Source: Sphingobacterium shayense (GTDB lineage Bacteria; Bacteroidota; Bacteroidia; Sphingobacteriales; Sphingobacteriaceae). Taken from it: a DNA stretch of 46,267 bases. The notes under the pieces are model-generated. The model saw only the letters and a program-made list of their open reading frames with translations. It had not been told where the DNA came from and searched no databases. Positions 8,989-17,731 of the stretch are shown here, one piece after another. The number at the start of each line of letters is the position of its first letter. Within the stretch, counting starts at the first letter, position 1. Both the position numbers and the translations under genes were made by a program. Location of the stretch: NCBI RefSeq assembly GCF_013179575.1, contig NZ_JABMCQ010000013.1:1-46267 (forward strand). The letters run 5' to 3'.

Positions 8989-9780
8989 ATGAGAAATATA
9001 TACTTAGTACTGATTTTCATTTTAGGAACGGCCTGTGCAGGTATTGCTCAAACTTTACCGTACCTTCCTAACCCAACCTATAAAGAAGGGGAAAAATTAA
9101 CTTACAAGCTGAGATATGGTGTTATTTCTGCAGCAACGGGAACCTTAAAAGTGGAAAAATCTAAGCTGCGATTTAGTAATCCGAATGCATTTCATCTTTC
9201 GGCTTTTGGGGAAACTTCAGGAGCGTTCTCTGTCTTCTATACGGTGAAAAATCAATATGACTCGTATATCGACGGCAAGACATTTCTCCCCTATTTATAT
9301 ACCGAAGATATCCATGAAGGAAGTTATACTCGAAAAGAATACGCGACCTTCGACCATCGAAATAAAAAAGTTTCTGGGAAGAAAGGGACATTTAAAAGTC
9401 CTAACAGCCAATTTTTCGACTTGCTATCTGCGTATTATTTCTCCCGCAATTTAGATCTTTCATCGCTTGATAAAGGCGATAAGTTTAAGCTAACGTATTT
9501 TCTAAACGACGAGGTTGCTCAACTGGGAGTTGAATATGTCGGCGTTGAGAAAATAAAGACGTCTTTAGGCACACTTGAATGTATAAAGCTTAGTCCAGAA
9601 ATCAGTCCGGGACGTATTTTCAAAAAAGACAGCCGATTATATCTCTGGGTGACGAACGATGGAAACCGAATTCCTGTAAAGGCACAGGTAGAAATATTAA
9701 TTGGCTCAGTAACAATGGAACTCGTAAAGGCGAGTGGTTTAAAACATCCACTCGGAGAACGGGTAAGTTATTCAAAATAA
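8989..9780 (+). CDS. DUF3108 family secreted protein
   Basis: From ATG 8989 the protein is about 263 residues with a signal peptide (MRNIYLVLIFILGTACAGIAQ). The mature start (YKEGEKLTYKLRYGVISAATGTL) is the classic DUF3108 opening, and the C-terminal part forms beta strands (LGTLECIKLSPEI, RLYLWVTNDGNRIPVKAQVEI). The family is periplasmic or outer-membrane associated and has no settled function. A longer frame starting at 8914 overlaps the DUF2480 gene and lacks a sensible signal, so it was not chosen. Confidence 0.85.
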   Translation: MRNIYLVLIFILGTACAGIAQTLPYLPNPTYKEGEKLTYKLRYGVISAATGTLKVEKSKLRFSNPNAFHLSAFGETSGAFSVFYTVKNQYDSYIDGKTFLPYLYTEDIHEGSYTRKEYATFDHRNKKVSGKKGTFKSPNSQFFDLLSAYYFSRNLDLSSLDKGDKFKLTYFLNDEVAQLGVEYVGVEKIKTSLGTLECIKLSPEISPGRIFKKDSRLYLWVTNDGNRIPVKAQVEILIGSVTMELVKASGLKHPLGERVSYSK

Positions 9781-9789
9781 TACAGTAAA

Positions 9790-10353
9790 ATGATTGAAGT
9801 AGGTCATGTTTTAGTTCACGAAGATCTAATAAAGAACGATTTCGTATGTAACCTAACCAAGTGTAAAGGGATTTGCTGTGTCGAAGGCGATGCTGGCGCT
9901 CCGCTCGCAGCCAATGAAACAGATATCCTTAAAGAGATACTTCCAAAAGTAAAACCGTACATGACGGAAGCTGGAATCAAAGCGATCGAACAGCAGGGCA
10001 CTCATGTCGTTGATGCAGATGGTGACCTCACAACTACTTGTGTGGATGGAAATAAAGAGTGTGCATATGTAACCTGGGAAAACGGAATTACGAAATGTGC
10101 CATTGAAAAAGCGTTTGAACAAGGCGAAGTAGATTGGAAGAAACCAATCTCCTGCCACCTATATCCCATTAGGACGACGCAATATCCGGAATTTGAAGTG
10201 TTGCATTACGATCGCTGGCATATCTGTCATGATGCATGCACATTCGGAAAAGAGCTCGGTGTTCCAGTTTACCAGTTTTTAAAAGATCCGCTAACTCGCA
10301 AATATGGTGAAGAATGGTATAAAGAATTGGAATTAGCAGCCCAAGTGTATTAA
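9790..10353 (+). CDS. DUF3109 family cysteine-rich protein
   Basis: A 187-residue cytoplasmic protein that is unusually cysteine-rich: DFVCNLTKCKGICC near the N-terminus, TTCVDGNKECAYV and TKCAIEKA in the middle, then ISCHLYPIR and HICHDAC. The pattern resembles YkgJ-type zinc/iron-chelating domains and matches DUF3109, a common Bacteroidota family. A metal or Fe-S site is a reasonable inference, but no activity is known. It lies 9 bases after the DUF3108 gene and probably shares its transcript. Confidence 0.83.
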   Translation: MIEVGHVLVHEDLIKNDFVCNLTKCKGICCVEGDAGAPLAANETDILKEILPKVKPYMTEAGIKAIEQQGTHVVDADGDLTTTCVDGNKECAYVTWENGITKCAIEKAFEQGEVDWKKPISCHLYPIRTTQYPEFEVLHYDRWHICHDACTFGKELGVPVYQFLKDPLTRKYGEEWYKELELAAQVY

Positions 10354-10417
10354 ATCTATTTCTTATATTTATTGCAATTTTAACCGTTTAATTGACATGG
10401 TTTACTAACCATTTTTC

Positions 10418-11389
10418 ATGCTGAAATTAAAAAATATACAAACCCCTATAGCAGAAGAACTTGAAGTCTTCGAACGCCGGTTCAAAGATTCGATGAAAAG
10501 CTCGGTTCCACTGCTGAATAGAATCACACAATATATAATTAAGCAAAAAGGAAAACAGATGCGTCCGATGTTTGTTTTTCTTTCAGCGGGACTATGCGGA
10601 ACTATTACTGATTCTACATATCGAGGAGCATCATTAGTTGAATTATTACATACGGCCTCGTTAGTTCATGACGACGTTGTGGATAACGCGAATGAACGCC
10701 GCGGACTTTTTTCAATTAACGCTTTGTGGAAAAACAAAGTTGCGGTACTCGTTGGGGACTATCTGTTATCACAAGGTTTGCTTCTATCGGTGAAACACAA
10801 TGAGCATGGCCTTTTAAAAATAGTTTCTGAAGCTGTCGAACAGATGAGCGAGGGGGAACTCCTCCAAATCGAAAAGGCACGTAAACTAGATATCCAGGAG
10901 GACATCTATTTTGAAATCATTCGCAAGAAAACAGCATCATTAATTGCATCATGTTGCGCATGTGGGTCTCTTTCTGCTGGCGCCGATGAGGATAAAGTAA
11001 AATTGTTACATAGTTTCGGCGAAAAAGTTGGAATTGCTTTTCAGATTAAAGATGATTTGTTTGATTTCGGATTGGATGACGTTGGAAAACCGTTGGGAAA
11101 TGATATAAAAGAAAAAAAACTGACATTACCACTGATCCACGCTCTTAAAATGACATCCATCTCAGAAAAAAGGCGCATTATCAATATGGTGAAAAACCAC
11201 AATGACAATAAGGAAAAAGTAGCTGAGGTCATTGAATTTGTGCGCAGCAGCGGGGGGATGGAGTACGCAACGCAGAAGATGCATCAGTATCAACAGGAAG
11301 CATTCGATATTTTGATGCAATTCCCTGAAAACACCTATCGCAAAGCTCTAGAACAGCTGGTTAGGTTTACAACAGAAAGAAATAAATAA
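10418..11389 (+). CDS. polyprenyl diphosphate synthase
   Basis: A 323-residue trans-isoprenyl diphosphate synthase. It has GKQMRPM near residue 46, the first Asp-rich motif in HDDVVDNANERRG (about residues 87-99) and the second in KDDLFDF (about 210-216), which together bind Mg-diphosphate. It elongates farnesyl diphosphate with isopentenyl diphosphate. In Bacteroidota such single synthases usually supply the menaquinone side chain, but chain length cannot be read reliably. It is followed by the TerC gene 12 bases later, suggesting co-transcription. Confidence 0.92.
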   Translation: MLKLKNIQTPIAEELEVFERRFKDSMKSSVPLLNRITQYIIKQKGKQMRPMFVFLSAGLCGTITDSTYRGASLVELLHTASLVHDDVVDNANERRGLFSINALWKNKVAVLVGDYLLSQGLLLSVKHNEHGLLKIVSEAVEQMSEGELLQIEKARKLDIQEDIYFEIIRKKTASLIASCCACGSLSAGADEDKVKLLHSFGEKVGIAFQIKDDLFDFGLDDVGKPLGNDIKEKKLTLPLIHALKMTSISEKRRIINMVKNHNDNKEKVAEVIEFVRSSGGMEYATQKMHQYQQEAFDILMQFPENTYRKALEQLVRFTTERNK

Positions 11390-11401
11390 GAATATATTAT
11401 T

Positions 11402-12454
11402 ATGAGTCACGAACTACTGTTTTTTGCAGGCTTTATCGTTTTCATCGTTGTCATGCTGGCTATCGACCTTGGGATGTTTTCCAAAGGTGATAAACCCGTC
11501 ACGCTAAAAGTTGCTGCTATTATGAGCGGCGTATGGGTGTTTTTTGCGCTGGCCTTTAGCTTGGTATTATATATTTGGGGAAATGAACTCCATAATATAC
11601 ATGACTTTGCAGCGTTAAGGGAAATAATCAGCCGACATTACCATAACATTGTGGTCAATGAAAATGACCTGGCTGCGAGCATACAACTATACAACAAAAC
11701 ATTAACGATAGAATATTTAACGGGATACGTCGTTGAATACGCGTTATCAGTCGATAATATCTTCGTTATGGTTCTCGTATTTTCCTCCTTCGGTATTCCT
11801 GAGAAATATTACCATAAGGTACTCGTTTGGGGAATCATCGGTGCTATCGTCTTACGCTGTATATTTATCTTTATCGGGGCAGCTCTTATCGCTAAATTCG
11901 GATGGATTCTCTATGTGTTCGGAGCGTTTTTGGTCTATACAGGCTTCATGATGTTTGTCAATCGAAACAAAGAAGAAGAAGTTGATCCTGAAGGACACCC
12001 CGTCGTAAAATTTGCTTCTAAAATCTTCAAAGTCACACCAAATCTTTCCGACGGAAAATTCTTTCACATTGAAAATGGTGTCCGTTATGTCACTCCGTTA
12101 TTTTTGGTTTTATTAGTAATTGAGTTCACAGACCTTATTTTTGCAGTTGATTCTATTCCTGCGATATTTTCAGTGACAAAAGACCCTTACATTGTATTTT
12201 TCTCAAATATTTTCGCGGTGTTAGGCTTACGTTCTATGTTCTTCCTATTGGTTAACATCATCCATAAATTCCATTATCTTAAAGTCGGACTAGCGCTTTT
12301 ATTAGTATTCATTGGTGCAAAAATGTTACTTCACAGCTGGCTCGAAGTATTAGGCTTTCAAACGATCCACTCTTTAATCATTATAATTGGTATTTTGGTT
12401 GTGAGCGTAGTCGCCTCATTGATGTTTCCGAAAAAAGAAAATCTCTCTAACTAA
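11402..12454 (+). CDS. TerC family integral membrane protein
   Basis: A 350-residue protein with about eight or nine membrane helices. It shows the TerC/Alx hallmarks EYALSVDNIFVMVLVF (about residues 112-127) and LLVIEFTDLIFAVDSIPAIF (about 237-256), whose acidic residues in the membrane are conserved. Family members act in metal-ion homeostasis; Alx/MntP-like manganese export and co-translational metallation have been reported for relatives. Inferred here: divalent cation, possibly Mn, efflux or insertion. It is terminated by the bidirectional hairpin just downstream. No tellurite-resistance cluster is nearby. Confidence 0.92.
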   Translation: MSHELLFFAGFIVFIVVMLAIDLGMFSKGDKPVTLKVAAIMSGVWVFFALAFSLVLYIWGNELHNIHDFAALREIISRHYHNIVVNENDLAASIQLYNKTLTIEYLTGYVVEYALSVDNIFVMVLVFSSFGIPEKYYHKVLVWGIIGAIVLRCIFIFIGAALIAKFGWILYVFGAFLVYTGFMMFVNRNKEEEVDPEGHPVVKFASKIFKVTPNLSDGKFFHIENGVRYVTPLFLVLLVIEFTDLIFAVDSIPAIFSVTKDPYIVFFSNIFAVLGLRSMFFLLVNIIHKFHYLKVGLALLLVFIGAKMLLHSWLEVLGFQTIHSLIIIIGILVVSVVASLMFPKKENLSN

Positions 12455-12504
12455 TTAAATACTTTCGTCACTCGATTTAGACGAATCATACTTTATATTT
12501 CAAC

Positions 12505-12539
12505 AAAGAGCCGTTAACAATCGAAATTAACGGCTCTTT
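12505..12539. terminator. bidirectional terminator between terC-like and thioredoxin-fold genes
   Basis: A 13-bp perfect stem AAAGAGCCGTTAA (12505-12517) / TTAACGGCTCTTT (12527-12539) with a 9-base loop. T-runs or T-rich ends appear on both strands, suiting the convergent genes either side. Confidence 0.9.
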
Positions 12540-12566
12540 TAGTTTATAGGATTTCTCTTTGACAGG

Positions 12567-13805
12567 CTACCAAGTAGGTTGGCCATTTTGCATTTTCAGC
12601 AAGTTAGCTCTGAATGCTTCTTGATTTCGCCCTGTAGAGTTATCAACTGCTTTCTGTTGCCAGATCAAGGCATTCTGTTTATCTCCGGACTTATATAATA
12701 AATTTGCATACGTATCAACGAACACCGGCTCCTCCCTTTCTGCAATTGATTTTTTACTCCATGCCAAAGCAGCTTGCAAACAAGCCGCATCATCACAATT
12801 TTCAAAAATAGACCAAGCGTACGAATTTAACATTCCTGAAAATACTTCTGTTTCGCTAGCTGCTATATACTCCTCTACAGCGTCTTTAAATGCAGGCCAG
12901 TTCTTCTGTCCTTGATAATATTGAGCTTTGGCACGGGCCATCGAGGCACTCATATTTACATAAGGATGATCTTTCTCGATTTGAAGCTGTAGAGTTGGGA
13001 AATCTATATTTTCTTCCTTATTTCGAATTTTTGGCATCACTAACTCAGAAGAGAGTACGGAGGAAAGCACGTCGTTAGCGGTACGGTTTTTAGCTAATAG
13101 AAGCGTATCTACCTTTGCTTTATTATTTTTGATGATCACGAATGAGGGAGACTTACTACTTGTTGCACCGCGAAGTAAAAGACCAATATTTTCAGGCGTT
13201 AATAAAGTCTCTCCACCAACAAGTTCAACATATCGATTAGTAGCCTCCTGTTCAAGCTCCCTATCATACGCGTGCGACGCAGCTGTCGCCATATCCTTCG
13301 CTATAACCGCATCATTTGGATTAGCGCGATATTTTTTCACTAAGGTTACATATTGCGTCTTGGGATTTAAACCTTCTTTCGCTCTCACTATAAAATCTTC
13401 AGCTTCCCCACCGCCAACAATACGATGAACTAATTCACCCTGTGGGTTAAAAATGAGGAAGGTTGGATACGCGACCACGCTGTATTCGGATGCAAAACGG
13501 GCTGCTTCTTTATACCAAGATTTTATTTTTGGTGAATCTTGATCAGTTTGATCCATTTGAACCTTTAGGTTGACAAAATTAGTATTAAAAAATTCGCCGA
13601 CTTTGGCCTGTGGAAATATTGTCGAGGTCATATATTTACATGGCTGACACCAGGTTGTAAAGCAATCGACAAAGATAAATTTATTTTCAGTTTTAGCTTT
13701 GGTTTTCACTTGTTCCCAGTTCAAACCATGTTCAAAAGAAACACCTTTATCTTGAGAAAATGAGATAAAAGGCATTACAAATAATAGAATTATTAGTTTT
13801 TTCAT
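12567..13805 (-). CDS. secreted thioredoxin-fold protein with helical repeat tail
   Basis: A 412-residue protein with signal peptide (MKKLIILLFVMPFISFSQ) and a thioredoxin-like domain over about residues 25-140. The redox motif is WCQPC in DCFTTWCQPCKYM, with the cis-Pro in VVAYPTFLIF. After this a helical region of roughly 270 residues contains TPR-like pairs (for example VFVDTYANLLYKSGDKQNALIWQQKAVD near the end). The domain pair is typical of Bacteroidota periplasmic disulfide reductase-like proteins, but the partner is unknown. It has its own terminator downstream. Confidence 0.85.
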   Translation of the reverse strand: MKKLIILLFVMPFISFSQDKGVSFEHGLNWEQVKTKAKTENKFIFVDCFTTWCQPCKYMTSTIFPQAKVGEFFNTNFVNLKVQMDQTDQDSPKIKSWYKEAARFASEYSVVAYPTFLIFNPQGELVHRIVGGGEAEDFIVRAKEGLNPKTQYVTLVKKYRANPNDAVIAKDMATAASHAYDRELEQEATNRYVELVGGETLLTPENIGLLLRGATSSKSPSFVIIKNNKAKVDTLLLAKNRTANDVLSSVLSSELVMPKIRNKEENIDFPTLQLQIEKDHPYVNMSASMARAKAQYYQGQKNWPAFKDAVEEYIAASETEVFSGMLNSYAWSIFENCDDAACLQAALAWSKKSIAEREEPVFVDTYANLLYKSGDKQNALIWQQKAVDNSTGRNQEAFRANLLKMQNGQPTW

Positions 13806-13864
13806 AATGCGCGTTTTTAATTGGAGCTGTATTTAATATAAATCAAGCTACAAAAAAAACAAAA

Positions 13865-13893
13865 AAAATCCCAAAAAGATTTCTTGGGATTTT
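13865..13893 (-). terminator. terminator of the C1 peptidase gene
   Basis: A 10-bp stem AAAATCCCAA (13865-13874) / TTGGGATTTT (13884-13893). On the minus strand it is followed by a long T-run (complement of the A-run at 13853-13868). It lies 24 bases after the peptidase stop. Confidence 0.9.
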
Positions 13894-13916
13894 GATATTT
13901 CGCATTCTATAGGTTC

Positions 13917-15101
13917 TTAGACCCCCAATTTCGACTGCATATTTTTCGTTAACGCTTTCTTGTGTAACAAAATTGATATAGTTTTATAACGAACGTATTC
14001 TTTTGTCGCATACATATAACCTTTGTAATCATTGGATTCACCCCAAGAATTTTTAACAATATAGTATTCTTTACCTTGTTGATCTTTTACTAAGCCAACA
14101 ATGTGCATTCCATGATCGTCCGTCGTAGTGTAGTTATCAAATGCTTCTTGACGTTGCTCAGCGGTAACAGCAGGTTCAGCCTTAGGACCGTTAAACAAGT
14201 TGTTAACCTCATCTGCACTCATCTGCTCAATCGGTTTCTCCGGCACAAATGCTACTCCATTTTTCCAGCTGAATGTTTTCTCAGAAACGTCTGTAGCCCA
14301 AGCGACAGTATAACCGTTTTCCAATGCATTGTCGATGATATCCGTAAGATCGCTAATTTGCACGTTGTAGAAACGCTCAAATGACCAGTTATCTGGGATT
14401 AATAATACAAACGGCTTATAGTATACATGTTCATCAAAAGAAGAAATACCAACATAGTCATCAGGGTTAATACCAATTACATCATCGGCAAAACTACGCG
14501 GTGTATATTCCTTACCTTTGTACTGAAACGATTCAGGTGCCTGACCTAAATAAGAATCCATAGTTGCTGTAAAAGCTTCTAACCAATTGTTCGATGGCTT
14601 TTTGCTATTGGCTATGTTTTCTGTTATTCCTTGAAGAATCGGGCTCATTTCAGAGAAGTTATTCCGTGTTTGGCCCTCGGGAAGGCCGGTGTAAACCTCC
14701 CGCGGTACTGCTCCATATTTACGAAAGATTGTCAACACATCATGTAGCTGTCCCCCATCTCCCTGCGCCTGTTTGCCATGGAGTCTCACAAAGTTCTTCG
14801 CTTTTTCAATGTAGGTATTCCTCGCCGTGAAAATTTGCGAAATCTCAACAGGTTCTTTTCCCATCCTGATCATTTCCGACTCTAGAAAAGAGTTACCGGA
14901 ATAAGACCAACATGTACCTGAGGAGCCTTGGTCTTTAATAGACGTATTCCCCAAATTAATAACTTCCGTGAATTTAAAGCCCTCTTTGCTATTATCACTT
15001 ACATTGTTCTTTAACGCATTGATAAGGTTATCTTGCGCATTTGTCTGCATAGCGGCTGTTAACAACGCCCCTGCCAGAATTATCGATTTATTCCAGTTCA
15101 T
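13917..15101 (-). CDS. secreted C1 family peptidase (aminopeptidase C / bleomycin hydrolase-like)
   Basis: From ATG 15101 the protein is about 394 residues with signal peptide (MNWNKSIILAGALLTAAMQTNA). All papain-fold catalytic elements are visible: the oxyanion Gln and nucleophile Cys in DQGSSGTCWSYSGNSF, the His in DDHGMHIVGLV and the Asn in IVKNSWGES. The wide spacing and the middle domain match the bleomycin hydrolase/PepC branch (MEROPS C1B), but a secreted version points to periplasmic peptide trimming. The frame extends 15 codons upstream, but those lack a signal pattern and cross an inverted repeat, so 15101 is preferred. Confidence 0.9.
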   Translation of the reverse strand: MNWNKSIILAGALLTAAMQTNAQDNLINALKNNVSDNSKEGFKFTEVINLGNTSIKDQGSSGTCWSYSGNSFLESEMIRMGKEPVEISQIFTARNTYIEKAKNFVRLHGKQAQGDGGQLHDVLTIFRKYGAVPREVYTGLPEGQTRNNFSEMSPILQGITENIANSKKPSNNWLEAFTATMDSYLGQAPESFQYKGKEYTPRSFADDVIGINPDDYVGISSFDEHVYYKPFVLLIPDNWSFERFYNVQISDLTDIIDNALENGYTVAWATDVSEKTFSWKNGVAFVPEKPIEQMSADEVNNLFNGPKAEPAVTAEQRQEAFDNYTTTDDHGMHIVGLVKDQQGKEYYIVKNSWGESNDYKGYMYATKEYVRYKTISILLHKKALTKNMQSKLGV

Positions 15102-15103
15102 TG

Positions 15104-15139
15104 TGTTAGAAAATTTTACGAATTTATAATTTTCTAACA
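15104..15139. promoter_or_regulatory. 12-bp inverted repeat in the leader of the C1 peptidase gene
   Basis: TGTTAGAAAATT (15104-15115) and AATTTTCTAACA (15128-15139) are perfect inverted arms around a 12-base A/T-rich spacer. It begins three bases upstream of the ATG and covers the likely promoter/leader. It could be an operator or an mRNA hairpin masking translation; no T-run follows on either strand. Confidence 0.5.
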
Positions 15140-15258
15140 ATCTCAACGACTTATTCTTGTAAAAATCATATCACATGAAAAATCAACAAGTATATCACCT
15201 AATTTACCGAATAATATTCGGTTCAAACGGACATAAATAACGTTAAACCTGAGAGATG

Positions 15259-15278
15259 TCCTACACCACTTCGTAGGA
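15259..15278. repeat. small hairpin resembling a dispersed intergenic element
   Basis: TCCTAC (15259-15264) pairs with GTAGGA (15273-15278), flanked by ATG and TGACAGGG. The wording TTCGTAGGATGACAGGG recalls short palindromic intergenic repeats found scattered in Bacteroidota genomes. Only one copy is in this window, so repeat status is unproven. Confidence 0.25.
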
Positions 15279-15310
15279 TGACAGGGTGCACATGTTCCCA
15301 CATAAAAAAA

Positions 15311-15345
15311 CTTCCAGTATGCAGATACACTACAAACACTGGAAG
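15311..15345 (-). terminator. terminator of the prolyl oligopeptidase gene
   Basis: CTTCCAGT (15311-15318) / ACTGGAAG (15338-15345), an 8-bp perfect stem with a long loop. On the minus strand a seven-T run follows (complement of 15304-15310). Confidence 0.85.
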
Positions 15346-15411
15346 TCTCAAAAATCTATTCAAATTGAGCAACAAAATATAGCCAATTGATCTAGCTTTT
15401 AACGCTTGATT

Positions 15412-17559
15412 TTATTTGATTTCTCTATATCCTAATCCCATATTTTGGAACATGAAAGACCATTTATCCGTTTGCTCAGCGATCACCATTTCGGTAGATT
15501 TACCGGCACCGTGACCAGCTTTCGTATCGATGCGTATTAAAACCGGATTATCTCCCTTGTGGTATTCTTGAAGACGGGCTGCAAACTTAAATGAGTGTGC
15601 TGGCACAACACGGTCGTCATGATCAGCCGTCGTGACCATTGTCGCAGGATAAGCTATATCTTTTTTTAAGGCATGGTATGGGGAATATTTGTGTAAATAT
15701 TCAAACATTTCCTTATTATCATCAGAAGTGCCGTAATCAAAGGCCCAACCAGCACCCGCTGTAAACTTATGGTAGCGCAACATATCTAGAACACCTACGG
15801 CCGGAAATGCAACTTTAAAAAGTTCGGGGCGTTGAGTCATTGTTGCTCCCACCAATAAGCCTCCATTTGATCCCCCTGCTATCGCTAACTTGTCTGCAGA
15901 TGTATATTTTTCCGAAATCAAATATTCCGCGGCTGCAATAAAATCATCGAATACATTTTGTTTCTGCAACTTTGTTCCGGCAACATGCCAACTTTCACCA
16001 TACTCACCTCCCCCGCGAAGATTTGCAACCGCATACACACCTCCTTGCTCTAGTAAAATCACGTTACTAATGGAGAACGACGGGGTTAAACTAATGTTAA
16101 AACCACCATACCCATAGAGCATTGTTGGATTCGTACCATCTAACGTAATGCCTTTTTTATAGGTGATAATCATGGGTACTTTGGTACCGTCGGCAGAAGT
16201 ATAAAATACTTGCTTTGATTCATATTGAGTTGGATCAAAGTTTATCTTAGGTTTCTTATATACTTCTGATTTTCCAGTAGATATTTCATATTTATAAATT
16301 GTCCCTGGATTCACATAGTTTGTGAAGGAATAATATAGAGTGCTATCCTCATCTTTAGCCCCAAAACCTGAGGCCGATCCGACTCCGGGAAGTTCTATTT
16401 CTCGCTCTAGATTTCCGTCTTTATCATATTGCTTCACAAGCGAAGTAGCATCTTTAAGATAGTTAGCAAAAATCTTCCCGCCACCGGTCGAAGGAGAAAG
16501 CACTTGCTCAGTTTCTTTAATTAAGTCTACCCAATTGCCTGCTTGGGGATTTTTAAAATCAACTGTTACTAACTTTCCATTGGGAGCATGGAGTTCCGTG
16601 TAGATAAATAGTTTATCCCCTTGATTATCAATAATACTATGATTCTTCTCCATATTATCAACCACAGTGATAAACTTGGCATTGGGATCAGCGAGATCTT
16701 TAATATAAAGCTCGTTCCCCGAAGTTGCGTTCGCCGCAGAAATTACCAAAAATCGTTCGTCATCTGTGAGGCCGGCGCCGATGTAACGCCGAGGTAATTC
16801 CTTACCCCCAAAAATCAGCTCATCAGAAGATTGCGATTCTTTTAAATTGTGAAAATACAGTTTATGTTGATCCGTCATTGCCGACAATGCCGATCCTTCT
16901 TTTGGTTTGTCATAACTGCTGTAATAAAACCCTTCATTTCCTCTCCAAGCTAATCCAGAAAATTTGACGTCAATAAGTGTATCACCGACAACAGTTTTAT
17001 CTTCCGCATTCAAAACAATCACTTTGCGCCAATCTGAACCTCCTTCAGAAATTTGATACGCTACCAAGGAACCATCTTTACTGAACGAAAGCCCTGCTAG
17101 AGAAGTCGTACCGTCCTCGGAGAATTTATTCGGGTCAAGGAATACCTCCTCCTTACCGTCTTCCCCTTTCTTACGATAAATAACAAACTGATTTTGAAGA
17201 CCATCATTTTTGGAATAATATATATAGTCACCCTCCTTAAACGGGGCACCTTCCTTCTCGTAATTCCATAAACTTTCTAATCGCTTACGTATAGATTCTC
17301 GAAATGGAATTTGATTTAAATAGTCATTCGTTACTTCATTCTGCGCGGTAACCCATTTCTTGGTATTCTCCGCTAGATCATCCTCCAACCAACGATAAGG
17401 GTCTTCGACCTCTGTTCCAAAATATTCATCCTTCTGTGCAGTTTTTTCAGATCTAGGATACGTTTTTATTTCCATTTTTTTATTTGATTCTATCACTTTT
17501 TGTTGTTGACACGCGGTAAAACCAACAGCCAGCAGAATGATTCCCAAACTTTTATTCAT
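15412..17559 (-). CDS. prolyl oligopeptidase (S9), lipoprotein
   Basis: About 715 residues from ATG 17559, with a lipobox signal (MNKSLGIILLAVGFTACQQQ; Cys at about residue 15). An N-terminal seven-bladed propeller (starting near DPYRWLEDD) is followed by the alpha/beta-hydrolase domain. The catalytic Ser lies in GGSNGG, the Asp in TADHDDRV and the His in KAGHGAG. The enzyme cleaves after proline in short peptides; the lipobox places it on the periplasmic or outer face of a membrane. An upstream in-frame extension of 36 codons overlaps the divergent lpxH promoter region and has no signal logic, so the shorter start is preferred. Confidence 0.93.
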   Translation of the reverse strand: MNKSLGIILLAVGFTACQQQKVIESNKKMEIKTYPRSEKTAQKDEYFGTEVEDPYRWLEDDLAENTKKWVTAQNEVTNDYLNQIPFRESIRKRLESLWNYEKEGAPFKEGDYIYYSKNDGLQNQFVIYRKKGEDGKEEVFLDPNKFSEDGTTSLAGLSFSKDGSLVAYQISEGGSDWRKVIVLNAEDKTVVGDTLIDVKFSGLAWRGNEGFYYSSYDKPKEGSALSAMTDQHKLYFHNLKESQSSDELIFGGKELPRRYIGAGLTDDERFLVISAANATSGNELYIKDLADPNAKFITVVDNMEKNHSIIDNQGDKLFIYTELHAPNGKLVTVDFKNPQAGNWVDLIKETEQVLSPSTGGGKIFANYLKDATSLVKQYDKDGNLEREIELPGVGSASGFGAKDEDSTLYYSFTNYVNPGTIYKYEISTGKSEVYKKPKINFDPTQYESKQVFYTSADGTKVPMIITYKKGITLDGTNPTMLYGYGGFNISLTPSFSISNVILLEQGGVYAVANLRGGGEYGESWHVAGTKLQKQNVFDDFIAAAEYLISEKYTSADKLAIAGGSNGGLLVGATMTQRPELFKVAFPAVGVLDMLRYHKFTAGAGWAFDYGTSDDNKEMFEYLHKYSPYHALKKDIAYPATMVTTADHDDRVVPAHSFKFAARLQEYHKGDNPVLIRIDTKAGHGAGKSTEMVIAEQTDKWSFMFQNMGLGYREIK

Positions 17560-17580
17560 AATCAACAATTTAGTTACGCC

Positions 17581-17611
17581 GCAAGATACAAAATGCAGCG
17601 TGAATAGCAAA
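17581..17611 (-). promoter_or_regulatory. candidate promoter for the prolyl oligopeptidase gene
   Basis: On the minus strand TTTG (17611-17608) is followed, 19 bases later, by TATCTTGC (17588-17581), close to the Bacteroidota TTTG-N19-TAnnTTTG layout though the -7 box is imperfect. It gives a leader of about 15 bases. Confidence 0.45.
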
Positions 17612-17731
17612 CTGACTAGCCCTACAGGCCTTTCAGATCCACTTGGGATTGATTCGCAATTCATCAATCCTGTTTCTTTAGAGCCTTGTATATGCTACAA
17701 TATTTTTCTAGCTTTGAAACTATTCAATCGC

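Larger units (their letters stand above)
15140..15411. other. intergenic region without a gene
   Basis: With the short C1 peptidase start, the gap to the next gene is about 310 bases (15102-15411). Besides the inverted repeat at 15104-15139 it holds a small hairpin of possible REP type (15259-15278) and the prolyl oligopeptidase terminator (15311-15345). No open frame in it looks coding. Confidence 0.6.
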
